From assembly GCF_002250055.1 (NCBI RefSeq), contig NZ_CP018866.1:1170501-1234500 (forward strand): DNA of 64,000 nt, in the 5' to 3' direction. The notes beneath the pieces were generated by a model. The model was given only the letters and a program-made list of their open reading frames with translations. It had not been told where the DNA came from and ran no database searches. The DNA is from Sutcliffiella cohnii. Its GTDB lineage: Bacteria; Bacillota; Bacilli; Bacillales; Bacillaceae_I. Each line of letters begins with the position of its first letter. Positions within the stretch are counted from its first letter, which is position 1. A program made the position numbers and the translations under genes. Shown here piece by piece: positions 7,059 through 16,223 of the stretch.

Positions 7059-9053
7059 TTATTTTCTTCTATCCTCAAACCAACCAATTAAATGTTCAAG
7101 GCGTTCTAATCGGTGTTTCGGTTTACCGGAGCGGGATAAATCATGGTTCTCGTCTGGGAAGCGGACAAGCTTTGTGTCTACGCCTAGACGTTTAAGCGCC
7201 ACATACCATTGCTCTGCTTGTTCCATTGGACAGCGTAAGTCTTGTTCACTGTGTAGGATAAGCGTTGGTGTTTTAACGTTACGAGCATAATGTAAAGGTG
7301 ATAGTTTAATAAGTTTTTCATAATCGTCCCAAAGGTCGGCGTGACCGTGCTGCCATTCTGTGAAGAAGAAGCCGATATCACTAGTTCCGTAGAAGCTATG
7401 CCAGTTACAAATACTGCGTTGTGTAACAGCTGCTTTAAAGCGGTCTGTACGAGTAACGATAACGTTTGTCATATAGCCACCGTAACTTCCACCCGTCACG
7501 AACAGTTCTTCTTGATCAATATAATCAAAGTTTGCTAGCGCGTAATCAACACCAGCCATAATATCTGTATAGTCCATACCACCGTAATCCCCGATAACAG
7601 CATTTACGAAGTCGTGTCCATAGCCGTGGCTGCCACGTGGGTTTGTATAAAGAACCACATAGCCTTTCGCCGCCATTAGCTGCATTTCGTGATGTAAACC
7701 ATTCCCATAAGCAGTTGCTGGTCCACCATGAATTTGAAGGATCATCGGATATTTTTTACCTTCATCATATCCGTAAGGCTTCATCACCCAACCTTCAATA
7801 TCCCAGCCGTCTGTGCTTTTGTATTGAAAGTTTTCTGGAGTGCTTAAATGAACCTCATTGTAAAGCTCGCTATTCCAATCTGTTACTTGTACAAAATTTT
7901 TCACGTTATTCAAATCTTGAACTACGACATCTCCAGTTGAATGTGGAGTTGCAAGTACAACAACAGCTTGATCGTCACTAACGATATCAAAAGATGTAAC
8001 CGACGCTACCCCAGGAGTTAATGCAGCTGAAACTTTCCCATCCAAACTTACTTTAAACAATTGACAGTCGCCACCGACAGTTGCGATGAAGTAAATATTA
8101 GAACTTGTTTCATCCCAAATCAAACGCCCTTCAGCCGTATCATATTTCGCATCTACGCCTACAAGGTTACCTACTGTGTAATCAAAATGCTCCGTTACAT
8201 TTTTTAATTCACCCGTTTCAACAGATAGTAAAAGAACATTCGCATTCCCTTGACTTCTTTCTCCGCGTGTATGACCCGCAACTGCTAACCATTTACCATC
8301 TGGAGAAAAAGAAGGAGCCATAACGTACCCATTTCCTTGATAGAAAAGTGATTCTTCTTTTGAAGCAATATCATATTTCCAAATCGCCGGCAAGTAACCC
8401 CACTCTTTATCTTCTGCTTTTGTCCCAACATAAAATAAGCTTTTTCCATCTGGAGAAAAACGCGCTTGACCAAAATCATGATCTCCAGCTGTTACTTTTG
8501 TGAAAACTTTTGTTTCTACATCAAATAAATAAACATGCTTGCGATCTTCGTTATAAATTCCAACTCCGTCACCTTTGTAACGAAGTCTTGTGATCACCTT
8601 TACATCACTTTTATCCTTCTTCTCTTCGTCTTTTTCAGTAGACAATTTTAACTCACCATGAACCGTAACAGCTAACTGCTTACCGTCAGGTGACCATGTG
8701 AATTCACCAACACCTTGCACTACGTCTGTTAGTTGAACTGCTTCCCCACCGTCTGTATGTAGAAGCCAAACTTGATTTTTTCCTGTGCGGTTGGAACGGA
8801 ACGCAATGGAACTACCGTCTGGAGACCATTTAGGAGCAACGTCCTTCACTAAATGATCTTTCGAATAATGAGATGTAAACTTTCTGCCTTCTCCATTAAG
8901 ATCTGTTACGTAAATATAAGAATAGTAGCCATCTTTTTCTTGATCTACATGTGTTAGTACGTATGCTACTTTGTCTTTGTTAGGGGATACTTGAGGATCT
9001 CCTACAAACTTAAACTGGCATAAATCGTCTGCAGTAATTGGTCGTTTTGTCAT
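7059..9053 (-). CDS. S9 family (prolyl oligopeptidase / acylaminoacyl-peptidase-like) serine peptidase
   Basis: The 664-residue protein consists of an N-terminal beta-propeller built from WD40-like PD40 repeats (several WSPDGxxLA or FSPDGK motifs, about residues 60-350) and a C-terminal alpha/beta-hydrolase domain. The probable catalytic triad is Ser 523 (GGSYGGYM), Asp 605 (SEQDLRCP) and His 637 (ENHDLSRSG). It has no signal peptide, so it is cytoplasmic and acts on short peptides. The layout is that of B. subtilis YuxL. The start ATG 9053 has AAGGAGGAATACATA upstream. It stands alone, convergent with the SAM hydrolase gene. Confidence 0.93.
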   Translation of the reverse strand: MTKRPITADDLCQFKFVGDPQVSPNKDKVAYVLTHVDQEKDGYYSYIYVTDLNGEGRKFTSHYSKDHLVKDVAPKWSPDGSSIAFRSNRTGKNQVWLLHTDGGEAVQLTDVVQGVGEFTWSPDGKQLAVTVHGELKLSTEKDEEKKDKSDVKVITRLRYKGDGVGIYNEDRKHVYLFDVETKVFTKVTAGDHDFGQARFSPDGKSLFYVGTKAEDKEWGYLPAIWKYDIASKEESLFYQGNGYVMAPSFSPDGKWLAVAGHTRGERSQGNANVLLLSVETGELKNVTEHFDYTVGNLVGVDAKYDTAEGRLIWDETSSNIYFIATVGGDCQLFKVSLDGKVSAALTPGVASVTSFDIVSDDQAVVVLATPHSTGDVVVQDLNNVKNFVQVTDWNSELYNEVHLSTPENFQYKSTDGWDIEGWVMKPYGYDEGKKYPMILQIHGGPATAYGNGLHHEMQLMAAKGYVVLYTNPRGSHGYGHDFVNAVIGDYGGMDYTDIMAGVDYALANFDYIDQEELFVTGGSYGGYMTNVIVTRTDRFKAAVTQRSICNWHSFYGTSDIGFFFTEWQHGHADLWDDYEKLIKLSPLHYARNVKTPTLILHSEQDLRCPMEQAEQWYVALKRLGVDTKLVRFPDENHDLSRSGKPKHRLERLEHLIGWFEDRRK

Positions 9054-9306
9054 TATGTATTCCTCCTTGTTGGGACAGATTACCGTCCGCTTGTCTATGT
9101 AATAAAAAATATAAATCTATTTTAACATTTCGAAAGGCGAAACAAAATATAATTTTTCGTAAAATCTAAATATTCTGTTGAGAGTTCTTCTTTTATACAA
9201 ATCTTTTCTGTTTCATATTCCAACTTGTTCATACGATCTTTAGTAGGTATATTTATAGTAATAAAATGTTTATGAACGTAAAGGTTTGTAGTGTGGGGGT
9301 ACAAAA

Positions 9307-10290
9307 ATGAAAGTCACAATTAATGATATCGCGAAAATAGCAGGTGTAGCGAAAAGTACGGTATCACGTTATTTAAACGGTGGACAAGTTAGCCCGGAAA
9401 CAAAAGATAAAATAAAAAAAGTCATTGAGGAAACAAACTATGAGCCTAATTCCTTTGCAAGAAGTTTAAAGTCAAAGAGAACAAACTTTATTGGTGTTAT
9501 TGCACCTGCTCTTGATTCCTATGTAACATCTAGAGTCCTAATGGCAATAGATGAGAAACTTAGAGAAAATCAATTTACATCATTAATCATTAATACGAGT
9601 AAAAGTATTGAATTAGAAATAGAAAGTTTGCTGAATTTAGAAAGACAAAAAGTTGATGGCATCATCCTTTTTGGAACAGAAATGACGGATGAACATATAA
9701 ATGTCATTCAGTCTATGAACACACCGGTTTTAATCGTCGGTCAGGAAACTCCCGCAGTACATTGTATCGTCTTTGATGATTACAATGCAGGGTACGAAAT
9801 CGGAAAGTACGTGGCAGGTCATGGTCATGAGAAGGTAGTGTATTTAGGAGTTTATGAGCGTGATGTTGCCGTAGGAAAAGTACGGAAACAAGGTGTTTTA
9901 GATGGACTGCTCCATGAAGGAAAAAATGTTGCGACCGTTTATGAAACCGAGTTTGATATAGACAAAGCAGCCAAAATGACGAAGCAAATAATGAAGGAGC
10001 AACAATTTACGGCACTAATTTGCGCAACAGACAACATCGCGTTAGGTGCAATGAAAGCAATTAGAGAGACAGGAAAAAATGTACCTGAAGATATTTCTTT
10101 AACTGGTTTTGGTGGGTATGTTTATTCCACATTTACGGAGCCTCGTTTAACGACCATTAAATTTAAGCATAAAGAAACAGGCCATCTTGCGGCAACAACA
10201 ATGATAAGCATCATTAATGAAGAACAAGTCCCGAGTGTCCAAAAAGCAGACTTTACACTGCTAGAAGGGAACAGTGTCAAAAAAGTATAG
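9307..10290 (+). CDS. scrR: LacI family regulator of the sucrose operon (ScrR)
   Basis: The 327-residue LacI/GalR protein has its helix-turn-helix at residues 3-24 (TINDIAKIAGVAKSTVSRYL) and hinge helix at about 45-57, followed by a periplasmic-binding-protein-like effector domain. It lies directly upstream of the sucrose transport and hydrolysis genes. Two perfect GGAACCGGTTCC palindromes lie between it and scrA, of the kind LacI-type sucrose repressors bind. Such regulators usually respond to fructose or a fructose phosphate formed from sucrose. The start ATG 9307 has GTGGGGGT 6 bases upstream. Confidence 0.9.
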   Translation: MKVTINDIAKIAGVAKSTVSRYLNGGQVSPETKDKIKKVIEETNYEPNSFARSLKSKRTNFIGVIAPALDSYVTSRVLMAIDEKLRENQFTSLIINTSKSIELEIESLLNLERQKVDGIILFGTEMTDEHINVIQSMNTPVLIVGQETPAVHCIVFDDYNAGYEIGKYVAGHGHEKVVYLGVYERDVAVGKVRKQGVLDGLLHEGKNVATVYETEFDIDKAAKMTKQIMKEQQFTALICATDNIALGAMKAIRETGKNVPEDISLTGFGGYVYSTFTEPRLTTIKFKHKETGHLAATTMISIINEEQVPSVQKADFTLLEGNSVKKV

Positions 10291-10307
10291 CGTTTTCAAA
10301 ATAATGA

Positions 10308-10356
10308 TTGCAATACAAATAAAATCGTAATACAATTAATCCGTGGAACCGGTTCC
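10308..10356 (+). promoter_or_regulatory. Sucrose operon promoter with first ScrR operator
   Basis: TTGCAA (10308-10313), a 17-bp spacer and TACAAT (10331-10336) form a good sigma-A promoter. The perfect palindrome GGAACCGGTTCC at 10345-10356 covers the expected transcription start, so bound repressor would block initiation. Confidence 0.75.
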
Positions 10357-10408
10357 TGTATCGAAGCTATAGAGCCGGTTCAAACAATATATTTTTTTGC
10401 AAACAAAT

Positions 10409-10420
10409 GGAACCGGTTCC
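10409..10420. promoter_or_regulatory. Second ScrR operator
   Basis: Perfect GGAACCGGTTCC, 64 bp downstream of the first copy and 34 bp before the scrA start. A half-like site AGCCGGTTCA lies between the two (10373-10382). Two operators one loop apart allow repressor looping. Confidence 0.7.
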
Positions 10421-10454
10421 GGTTCACTAGTAGAATGCAAGAGGAGGATATACC

Positions 10455-11891
10455 GTGAGTAAAAATAATACATCTAAGTACAACGAAGCAGCAAAAGATG
10501 TTGTGCATTTAATCGGTGGAAAAGAAAATATACAAGGGGCGGCTCACTGTGCTACTCGTTTAAGAATTGTTTTAAAAGACAATGACAAAATGGATTTAAA
10601 AGCAATCGAACAAGTGGAGCACGTTAAAGGGGCGTTCGTCGCTGGTGACCAACTACAAATCATATTTGGTGCTGGTATTGTAAATAACGTGTTTGAAGTA
10701 TTTAAAGTAGAAGCAGGAATAGCAGATATGTCTTTAAGTGATGTAAAAGAACAATCTACTAAAAAACAAAACCCGTTTCAACGTGGTATAAAAGCGCTAT
10801 CAGATGTGTTCGTACAAATCATTCCAGGCTTATTGGCAGCTGCCTTATTAATGGGGATTACTGGATTATTAGGTCAGCCAGGAGTTTTTGGGGAAAGATC
10901 TGTTGTGGAAATGTATCCGTCTATTACAGGGATTAATCGATTCTTTCAAATTATGTCCACTGGTATTTTCACGATTCTACCTTTACTAGTTGTTTATTCC
11001 GCTACGAAAAGGTTTGGTGGAAATCCAGTATTAGGTTTAGTAATTGGAGCGATTATGCTACATCCGGATTTAGGAAATGCATTTGCTGTTGCTAGTGGGG
11101 ATGCTAATGCAGAGCAGATTAATATATTAGGATTAAATATCGAATTAGTAGGGTTCCAAGGTGGTATTATCGTAGCACTAATGATGGGACTTGTCGTAGC
11201 GAAACTAGATCAGTTTTTTAATAAAAAAGTTCCTGATATGATTAAGCTTTTCTTAGCACCACTATTAACTGTAACACTTTCTGGGTTATTATTATTCGTT
11301 ATTATCGGTCCATTAGGACGTACGTTAGCAGACTACTTAACGTACAGTTTAATGTGGGGAACGGAAAATCTAGGGGTTATCGGATTTATTTTATTTGCAG
11401 GTGTTCAACAGATTGTCGTTATCACAGGATTACATCACGTCATTGGAGCTGTGGAAGCCCAACTGTTAGCAGATACAGGTTTTAACTTTATTATGCCTTT
11501 AATGTCAGTAGCTTTAATGGGACAAGGTGGAGCGGTACTTGGGTACTTGTTTTTACGTTGGAAAGACGATAAAGCACGTCAAATTGGTGTGTCGTCCTTC
11601 GGTTCATTACTATTTGGAATATCGGAGCCAGCATTATTCGGAATCAATTTAAAGTATAAGTTCCCACTTATCGCAGGTTGTTTAGGTGCTACATTCGGTG
11701 GAGCATACGTGTATTTTCTAAATGTTACAGCTTTAGGGTTTGGAGCAACCGCAATTCCTGGTTTTGCAATTGTTGCGACACAAGGTGGAGGTCATCTTCA
11801 TTATTTAATTGCAAACATTTTAGCAATCGTTATGGGCTTCATTTTTACAGTAGCATACGCAAAAATTAAAAAACCAAGTTACGAAGTTTAA
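10455..11891 (+). CDS. scrA: PTS sucrose-specific EIIBC component
   Basis: This 478-residue phosphotransferase permease takes up sucrose and delivers it as sucrose-6-phosphate. The IIB domain is N-terminal (about 8-90, phosphorylated Cys in GAAHCATRLRI, about residue 31). The IIC domain follows (about 110-470, some ten membrane segments, with GISEPALFGIN). There is no fused or adjacent IIA domain, so it must borrow a IIA of the glucose class from elsewhere, as sucrose EIIBC proteins commonly do. The start is GTG 10455 behind AGAGGAGGATATACC. scrB follows after 24 bp. Confidence 0.93.
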   Translation: MSKNNTSKYNEAAKDVVHLIGGKENIQGAAHCATRLRIVLKDNDKMDLKAIEQVEHVKGAFVAGDQLQIIFGAGIVNNVFEVFKVEAGIADMSLSDVKEQSTKKQNPFQRGIKALSDVFVQIIPGLLAAALLMGITGLLGQPGVFGERSVVEMYPSITGINRFFQIMSTGIFTILPLLVVYSATKRFGGNPVLGLVIGAIMLHPDLGNAFAVASGDANAEQINILGLNIELVGFQGGIIVALMMGLVVAKLDQFFNKKVPDMIKLFLAPLLTVTLSGLLLFVIIGPLGRTLADYLTYSLMWGTENLGVIGFILFAGVQQIVVITGLHHVIGAVEAQLLADTGFNFIMPLMSVALMGQGGAVLGYLFLRWKDDKARQIGVSSFGSLLFGISEPALFGINLKYKFPLIAGCLGATFGGAYVYFLNVTALGFGATAIPGFAIVATQGGGHLHYLIANILAIVMGFIFTVAYAKIKKPSYEV

Positions 11892-11915
11892 TAGATGTGT
11901 GAGAGAGGTGTCAAT

Positions 11916-13406
11916 ATGGAAAGATATACGGAACCAAAATATAGAACAATTTATGAAGCAACAGAAGAAGAATTAGAGCAACTAAGATTAAAGTCTATAC
12001 ATTCCAAATGGAAGCCTAACTTTCATATTCATCCTCAGTATGGATTAATTAATGATCCGAATGGTCTTGCGTATTTTAACGGGGAATATCATGTGTTTTA
12101 TCAATGGTATCCGTTCGGGGCTATGCACGGTATGAAGCATTGGGCACATGCAAAGTCAAAAGATCTAGTAAACTGGGAAAGACTTCCTGTAGCAATAGTT
12201 CCAGTTGAAGACTATGAATCTCATGGTGCCTATTCTGGAGCATCTCTCGAAATAGATGGTAAGCTTTATTTGTACTATACAGGTAATATCAAATATAGTG
12301 CGGAAGAGAGATCTGCGAATCAAAACCTTGCGATTATGGACAGGGATGGCAACATTACGAAATACGAAAACAACCCGTTGATAGAAGGTGTTCCATCCGG
12401 GTTTACTGGTCACGTTCGTGATCCGAAAGTTTTTCAAAAAGGTGACACTTATTACATGATGCTCGGTGCGCAAAGAACCGATTTAACTGGAGCTATCATA
12501 GTCTATGAATCTAGTAACGGAATAGATTGGAGTTTCAAAGGTGAATTGAACATAAACTTAGAGCTCCCAGACTCTGTTTACATGCTAGAGTGTCCCGATT
12601 ATTTCGAGTTGGATGGCAAAGATGTGATTGTCGTATCTCCACAAGGGTTGAAGCCAGATGGACACGATTACCACAATCTTTACAACGTAATTTACGTCAT
12701 TGGTAAGCTAAATCTTGAAACTCTTACATTCGATGTAGAAACTTATCAAGAGTTAGACAAAGGGTTCGATTTCTACGCTCCTCAAACATTTACTGGTCCT
12801 AATAACGAGCGTTTTTTATACGCGTGGGCAGGTATGGGGGAAATTGACTATCCAACAGATAAGGAAGATTGGGCACATTGCTTGTCATTACCGAGAGAAC
12901 TTAATCTAGTAAATGGGAAGGTTCTTCAAAAGCCAGCGGACTCATTGAAGCTTCTAAGAAAAGGTCAAAAGGTGAAAGAACTAATGACCGTAGAAGGCGT
13001 GAAAGAAATTGATCATGAATCTAGCCAGTACGAACTGGAACTAGATTTTCAAAATAAAACCTCTTCTACATTCGGTGTGGAACTGTTCGCATCAGATACA
13101 GAAGGATTAGTCCTACAATTTAATAAAGAAAAGCAAGTAGTAAGCTTAAATCGTGAAAAATTTGATGCTGTTTTTGGAGAAGAGTTCGGTATAATTAGAA
13201 GTGCGGAACTTGAAATTGGAGACATTACGAAAGTACAAGTAATAGTAGACCGTAGTATTGCTGAAATTTTCATTAACGACGGAGAAGTTGTATTCACGAC
13301 TAGAGTTTTTCCAAAGAGTGAATCGAACGGAATAAAAATTTACAGCGATGGGAAGCTAGAATGTAGTTTTACAAAATATGAACTTTCTGAAGGTATTTCT
13401 AAATAA
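11916..13406 (+). CDS. scrB: Sucrose-6-phosphate hydrolase (GH32)
   Basis: This GH32 enzyme of 496 residues cleaves sucrose-6-phosphate to glucose-6-phosphate and fructose in the cytoplasm. The five-bladed propeller carries the nucleophile Asp 47 in NDPNG, the transition-state stabiliser Asp 169 in RDP, and the acid/base Glu 225 in ECP; a C-terminal beta-sandwich follows. There is no signal peptide. ATG 11916 is preferred over an in-frame ATG at 11895, because AGAGAGGTG precedes 11916. The upstream gene is the EIIBC permease and the next is fructokinase. Confidence 0.95.
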   Translation: MERYTEPKYRTIYEATEEELEQLRLKSIHSKWKPNFHIHPQYGLINDPNGLAYFNGEYHVFYQWYPFGAMHGMKHWAHAKSKDLVNWERLPVAIVPVEDYESHGAYSGASLEIDGKLYLYYTGNIKYSAEERSANQNLAIMDRDGNITKYENNPLIEGVPSGFTGHVRDPKVFQKGDTYYMMLGAQRTDLTGAIIVYESSNGIDWSFKGELNINLELPDSVYMLECPDYFELDGKDVIVVSPQGLKPDGHDYHNLYNVIYVIGKLNLETLTFDVETYQELDKGFDFYAPQTFTGPNNERFLYAWAGMGEIDYPTDKEDWAHCLSLPRELNLVNGKVLQKPADSLKLLRKGQKVKELMTVEGVKEIDHESSQYELELDFQNKTSSTFGVELFASDTEGLVLQFNKEKQVVSLNREKFDAVFGEEFGIIRSAELEIGDITKVQVIVDRSIAEIFINDGEVVFTTRVFPKSESNGIKIYSDGKLECSFTKYELSEGISK

Positions 13407-13416
13407 GGGTGAGAGT

Positions 13417-14400
13417 ATGACAAAATTATACGCAATCGGTGAAGTGTTAATCGATTTTATCCCACAACAAAAAGGTGTGTCGCTTAAAGATGTCGTATCT
13501 TTCGAGCGCGCACCTGGTGGGGCACCTGCGAATGTTGCGGCCGCAGTTGCGAAATATGGTCATAACGCTTCTATCATTACAAAACTGGGACAAGATTCAT
13601 TTGGTGATTTTTTATTGGAAGTGTTAAACGATGTTGGGGTAGAGACAGATAAAGTGCTCCGAACAGCGGAAGCCAATACAGCACTAGCATTTGTTTCGTT
13701 AACAGAAGATGGTGAAAGAGAATTTTCTTTTTATCGTAAACCGTCAGCAGACTTACTTTTTCAAGAAGATGAGCTGGAAGCAGACTGGTTCCAAAAAGGA
13801 GATATTCTACATTTCTGTTCTGTAGACTTAGTAGAAAGTCCAATGAAACATGCGCATAAAAAGGCGATTTCCTTAATGAAAAATAGTGGTGGACTTATTA
13901 GCTTTGACCCAAATGTGAGACTTCCTCTTTGGGATAACCCATCGGATTGCCGCGAAGCAATTTTGGAATTTATCCCGCATGCGCACGTTGTTAAAATCTC
14001 GGATGAAGAATTAGAATTTATTACAGGGTTAACTGATACGGAACAAGCGATTCACTCCTTGTTTACCGGTGATGTCCAAGCTGTTATTTTTACGAAAGGT
14101 GCAAAAGGAGCAGACCTTTACGTGAAAGGGCAAAAGTGGGAGTCAAAAGGATACAAGGTCGGAGTACAAGATACAACTGGTGCAGGCGATGCCTTTATAG
14201 GTGGTTTCTTATATCAACTACTCGTATCTGGCACGACATCGGAAAATTTAACGAATGTACTTGCCGAGAACTATGAACAATTTTTACAGTTTGCCAATGC
14301 TAGTGGTGCTTTAACTGCCACTGCAAAAGGCGCCATCTCAGCACTTCCGACAAAGGAACAAATTTTACAACTAATAGAAGAGCAATCGGACCCGTCGTAA
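13417..14400 (+). CDS. scrK: Fructokinase (PfkB/ribokinase family)
   Basis: The 327-residue sugar kinase phosphorylates the fructose released by ScrB. It shows the PfkB signatures: N-terminal GGAPANVAAAVAKYG (about 34-48) and C-terminal DTTGAGDAF with catalytic base Asp 258. ATG 13417 follows AAGGGTGAGAGT and lies 10 bp after scrB, so an upstream in-frame ATG inside scrB (13378) is unlikely. It is the last gene of the sucrose operon; its stop lies within the terminator stem. Confidence 0.93.
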   Translation: MTKLYAIGEVLIDFIPQQKGVSLKDVVSFERAPGGAPANVAAAVAKYGHNASIITKLGQDSFGDFLLEVLNDVGVETDKVLRTAEANTALAFVSLTEDGEREFSFYRKPSADLLFQEDELEADWFQKGDILHFCSVDLVESPMKHAHKKAISLMKNSGGLISFDPNVRLPLWDNPSDCREAILEFIPHAHVVKISDEELEFITGLTDTEQAIHSLFTGDVQAVIFTKGAKGADLYVKGQKWESKGYKVGVQDTTGAGDAFIGGFLYQLLVSGTTSENLTNVLAENYEQFLQFANASGALTATAKGAISALPTKEQILQLIEEQSDPS

Positions 14401-14414
14401 TGCGGGTCTTTTCT
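14389..14414 (+). terminator. Terminator of the sucrose operon
   Basis: GACCCG and CGGGTC pair across an 8-base loop, followed by TTTTCTT. The first arm overlaps the scrK stop region. Confidence 0.75.
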
Positions 14415-14518
14415 TGTTCATTGTTAAATGAGCGTATAAGCAGACTGTTTGCATTTGTCATTTTATCCCTCTAAGATGAATGGAAAGAGTTAAAACATTT
14501 GTAGAAAGGATGTTTACG

Positions 14519-15169
14519 ATGAAAATACTTGTAGTTGGAGCAAATGGCCAAATCGGAAAACAGTTAGTAACCTTTATACAAGAACAGGATCATTTACATG
14601 CGAGGGCGATGATCCGTAATAAGGAGCAAGCATCTTTTTTTGAAGAGTTAGGTGCCGAAACGGTAGTAGTAGATTTAGAGGGAGATATTGATTCAATTGC
14701 AAAAGCTGCGGAAGGCGTCGATGCGATAGTATTTACAGCTGGTTCAGGGCCACATACGGGAAAAGATAAAACGATAATGGTCGACTTGGATGGTGCGATA
14801 AAAACAGTAGAAGCTGCTAAATTAGCTGGTATAAAACGTTTTATTATGATTAGTTCCTTTGATACGAGACGACAAGCTATTCTCGATGCCCCACCTTCTT
14901 TCGCACCATATGTGGCAGCGAAATATTATGCGGATGAATGGTTAAGAAAGACGGAATTAGATTATACGATCATCCATCCTGGTGCATTAGTAAATGAAAA
15001 AGGAACAGGAAAGATAAAAGCGGGATTTGATTTGGAAATTGGAGAAGTTGCTAGAGAAGATGTAGCGAGGGTAATTATTGCAACATTACAAAATGATAGC
15101 ACCATTGGGAAAGAGTTTCAGGTAATTGGTGGGACAGAGTCAATTAAAGAGGTGATACAATCTGTTTAA
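14519..15169 (+). CDS. NAD(P)-binding atypical SDR / NmrA-like oxidoreductase
   Basis: The 216-residue Rossmann protein has the nucleotide-binding motif GANGQIG near its N-terminus and the downstream SSF and YVAAKYYADEW elements typical of SDR proteins with an NAD(P)-binding 13-like domain (B. subtilis YhfK type). The substrate is unknown. ATG 14519 is chosen, with GAAAGGA 8-9 bases upstream; ATG 14480 has no ribosome binding site. It is a single gene between two terminators. Confidence 0.82.
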   Translation: MKILVVGANGQIGKQLVTFIQEQDHLHARAMIRNKEQASFFEELGAETVVVDLEGDIDSIAKAAEGVDAIVFTAGSGPHTGKDKTIMVDLDGAIKTVEAAKLAGIKRFIMISSFDTRRQAILDAPPSFAPYVAAKYYADEWLRKTELDYTIIHPGALVNEKGTGKIKAGFDLEIGEVAREDVARVIIATLQNDSTIGKEFQVIGGTESIKEVIQSV

Positions 15170-15173
15170 TGGA

Positions 15174-15198
15174 AAGGCGGTTTATTCCGTCTTTTTTT
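15174..15198 (+). terminator. Short terminator after the SDR gene
   Basis: AAGGCGG and CCGTCTT form a 7-bp stem (one G-T pair) followed by seven T. Confidence 0.6.
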
Positions 15199-15289
15199 GT
15201 GCAAACATTTAGACAAGTTTTTAATGGTACTGAAGAAATGTCATTTGGGTGGTACACTTTATCTATGTTGGGAGAAGGGGGAAAAGAAT

Positions 15290-16099
15290 ATGCTGCATGA
15301 GAAAATAGAAGTGAAACATAAACAAGATGTCGCCATGTTACATACTTACATATTGGATAATTCATCTGAAATCGATCCTAATCGAAAAAGGCCAATGGTT
15401 GTCGTCTGCCCTGGGGGAGGGTATGAGTTCACTTCCGATCGGGAAGCGGAACCTATCGCGATTCAATTAAACGCAATGGGGTTTCATGCGTCTGTTTTAA
15501 GGTATAGTGTAAAGCCAACAGAATTTCCATCAGCATTATGTCAGTTAGCGAAAACAGTAAAGTTAATTAGAAAGAATGTAGATAAGTGGAATGTAGATGC
15601 AAACAAAATCATTATAATGGGTTTCTCTGCTGGTGGACACCTTGCAGCGAGTTTAGGAGTTTTCTGGAATAGAGACCCGTTACCCAAAATATTAGACGTA
15701 CAGCCGGAACAAATAAAACCGAATGGACTAATACTATCGTATCCAGTCATCACATCAGGGGAACATGCACATAAAGGTAGTTTTCGAGCGTTGTTAGGGA
15801 AAAAGTTAGCTGATAAAGCGTTGCTTAACCTAATGTCATTAGAAAATCAAGTAACGTCACATACACCGCCTACTTTTCTATGGCATACGTTTACCGATAC
15901 CGCGGTCCCAGTAGAAAATAGTTTGTTGTTTGCAAACGCACTTGCAAAGCACGACGTATCATTAGAAATGCATATTTATCCTAGAGGTGCTCACGGTTTA
16001 TCACTTGGAACAGAAGAAACGATGGTTAGTGCAAAAAACCTTCAGAGTGAGGTTGTAAATTGGATTGAAATGGCTGGTAGGTGGATAAAAGGGCTTTAA
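15290..16099 (+). CDS. Alpha/beta hydrolase (BD-FAE / acetyl esterase-like)
   Basis: The 269-residue hydrolase has an oxyanion-hole motif CPGGGYEF near the N-terminus and the nucleophile in GFSAGGH. The Asp in DTAVP and the His in RGAHGLSL complete the triad. The pattern matches esterases related to acetyl-xylan esterase and bacterial BD-FAE. There is no signal peptide, so it is intracellular. ATG 15290 has AGAAGGGGGAAAAG upstream, which decides against the longer in-frame start at 15197. The natural ester is unknown. Confidence 0.85.
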   Translation: MLHEKIEVKHKQDVAMLHTYILDNSSEIDPNRKRPMVVVCPGGGYEFTSDREAEPIAIQLNAMGFHASVLRYSVKPTEFPSALCQLAKTVKLIRKNVDKWNVDANKIIIMGFSAGGHLAASLGVFWNRDPLPKILDVQPEQIKPNGLILSYPVITSGEHAHKGSFRALLGKKLADKALLNLMSLENQVTSHTPPTFLWHTFTDTAVPVENSLLFANALAKHDVSLEMHIYPRGAHGLSLGTEETMVSAKNLQSEVVNWIEMAGRWIKGL

Positions 16100-16103
16100 A
16101 TAG

Positions 16104-16139
16104 GAACAGGGTCAGTGGATACACTGGTCCTGTTCTTTT
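16104..16139 (+). terminator. Terminator after the esterase gene
   Basis: GAACAGG...CAGTG and CACTG...CCTGTTC form a long stem around a 4-base loop, followed by TTTTC. Confidence 0.85.
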
Positions 16140-16223
16140 CGAGTTTAGATTAGATGGTGTTCTTATTCCTACGAAATTTCATATATATTAGTTGGTTTAA
16201 CTTTTAGTAGGGTAGGTGAATAA

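Noticed and set aside
16142..16223. Sigma-B promoter for the large catalase
   Set aside because: GTTTAA and GGGTAG elements are present but separated by only about 9 bp, too short for sigma-B.
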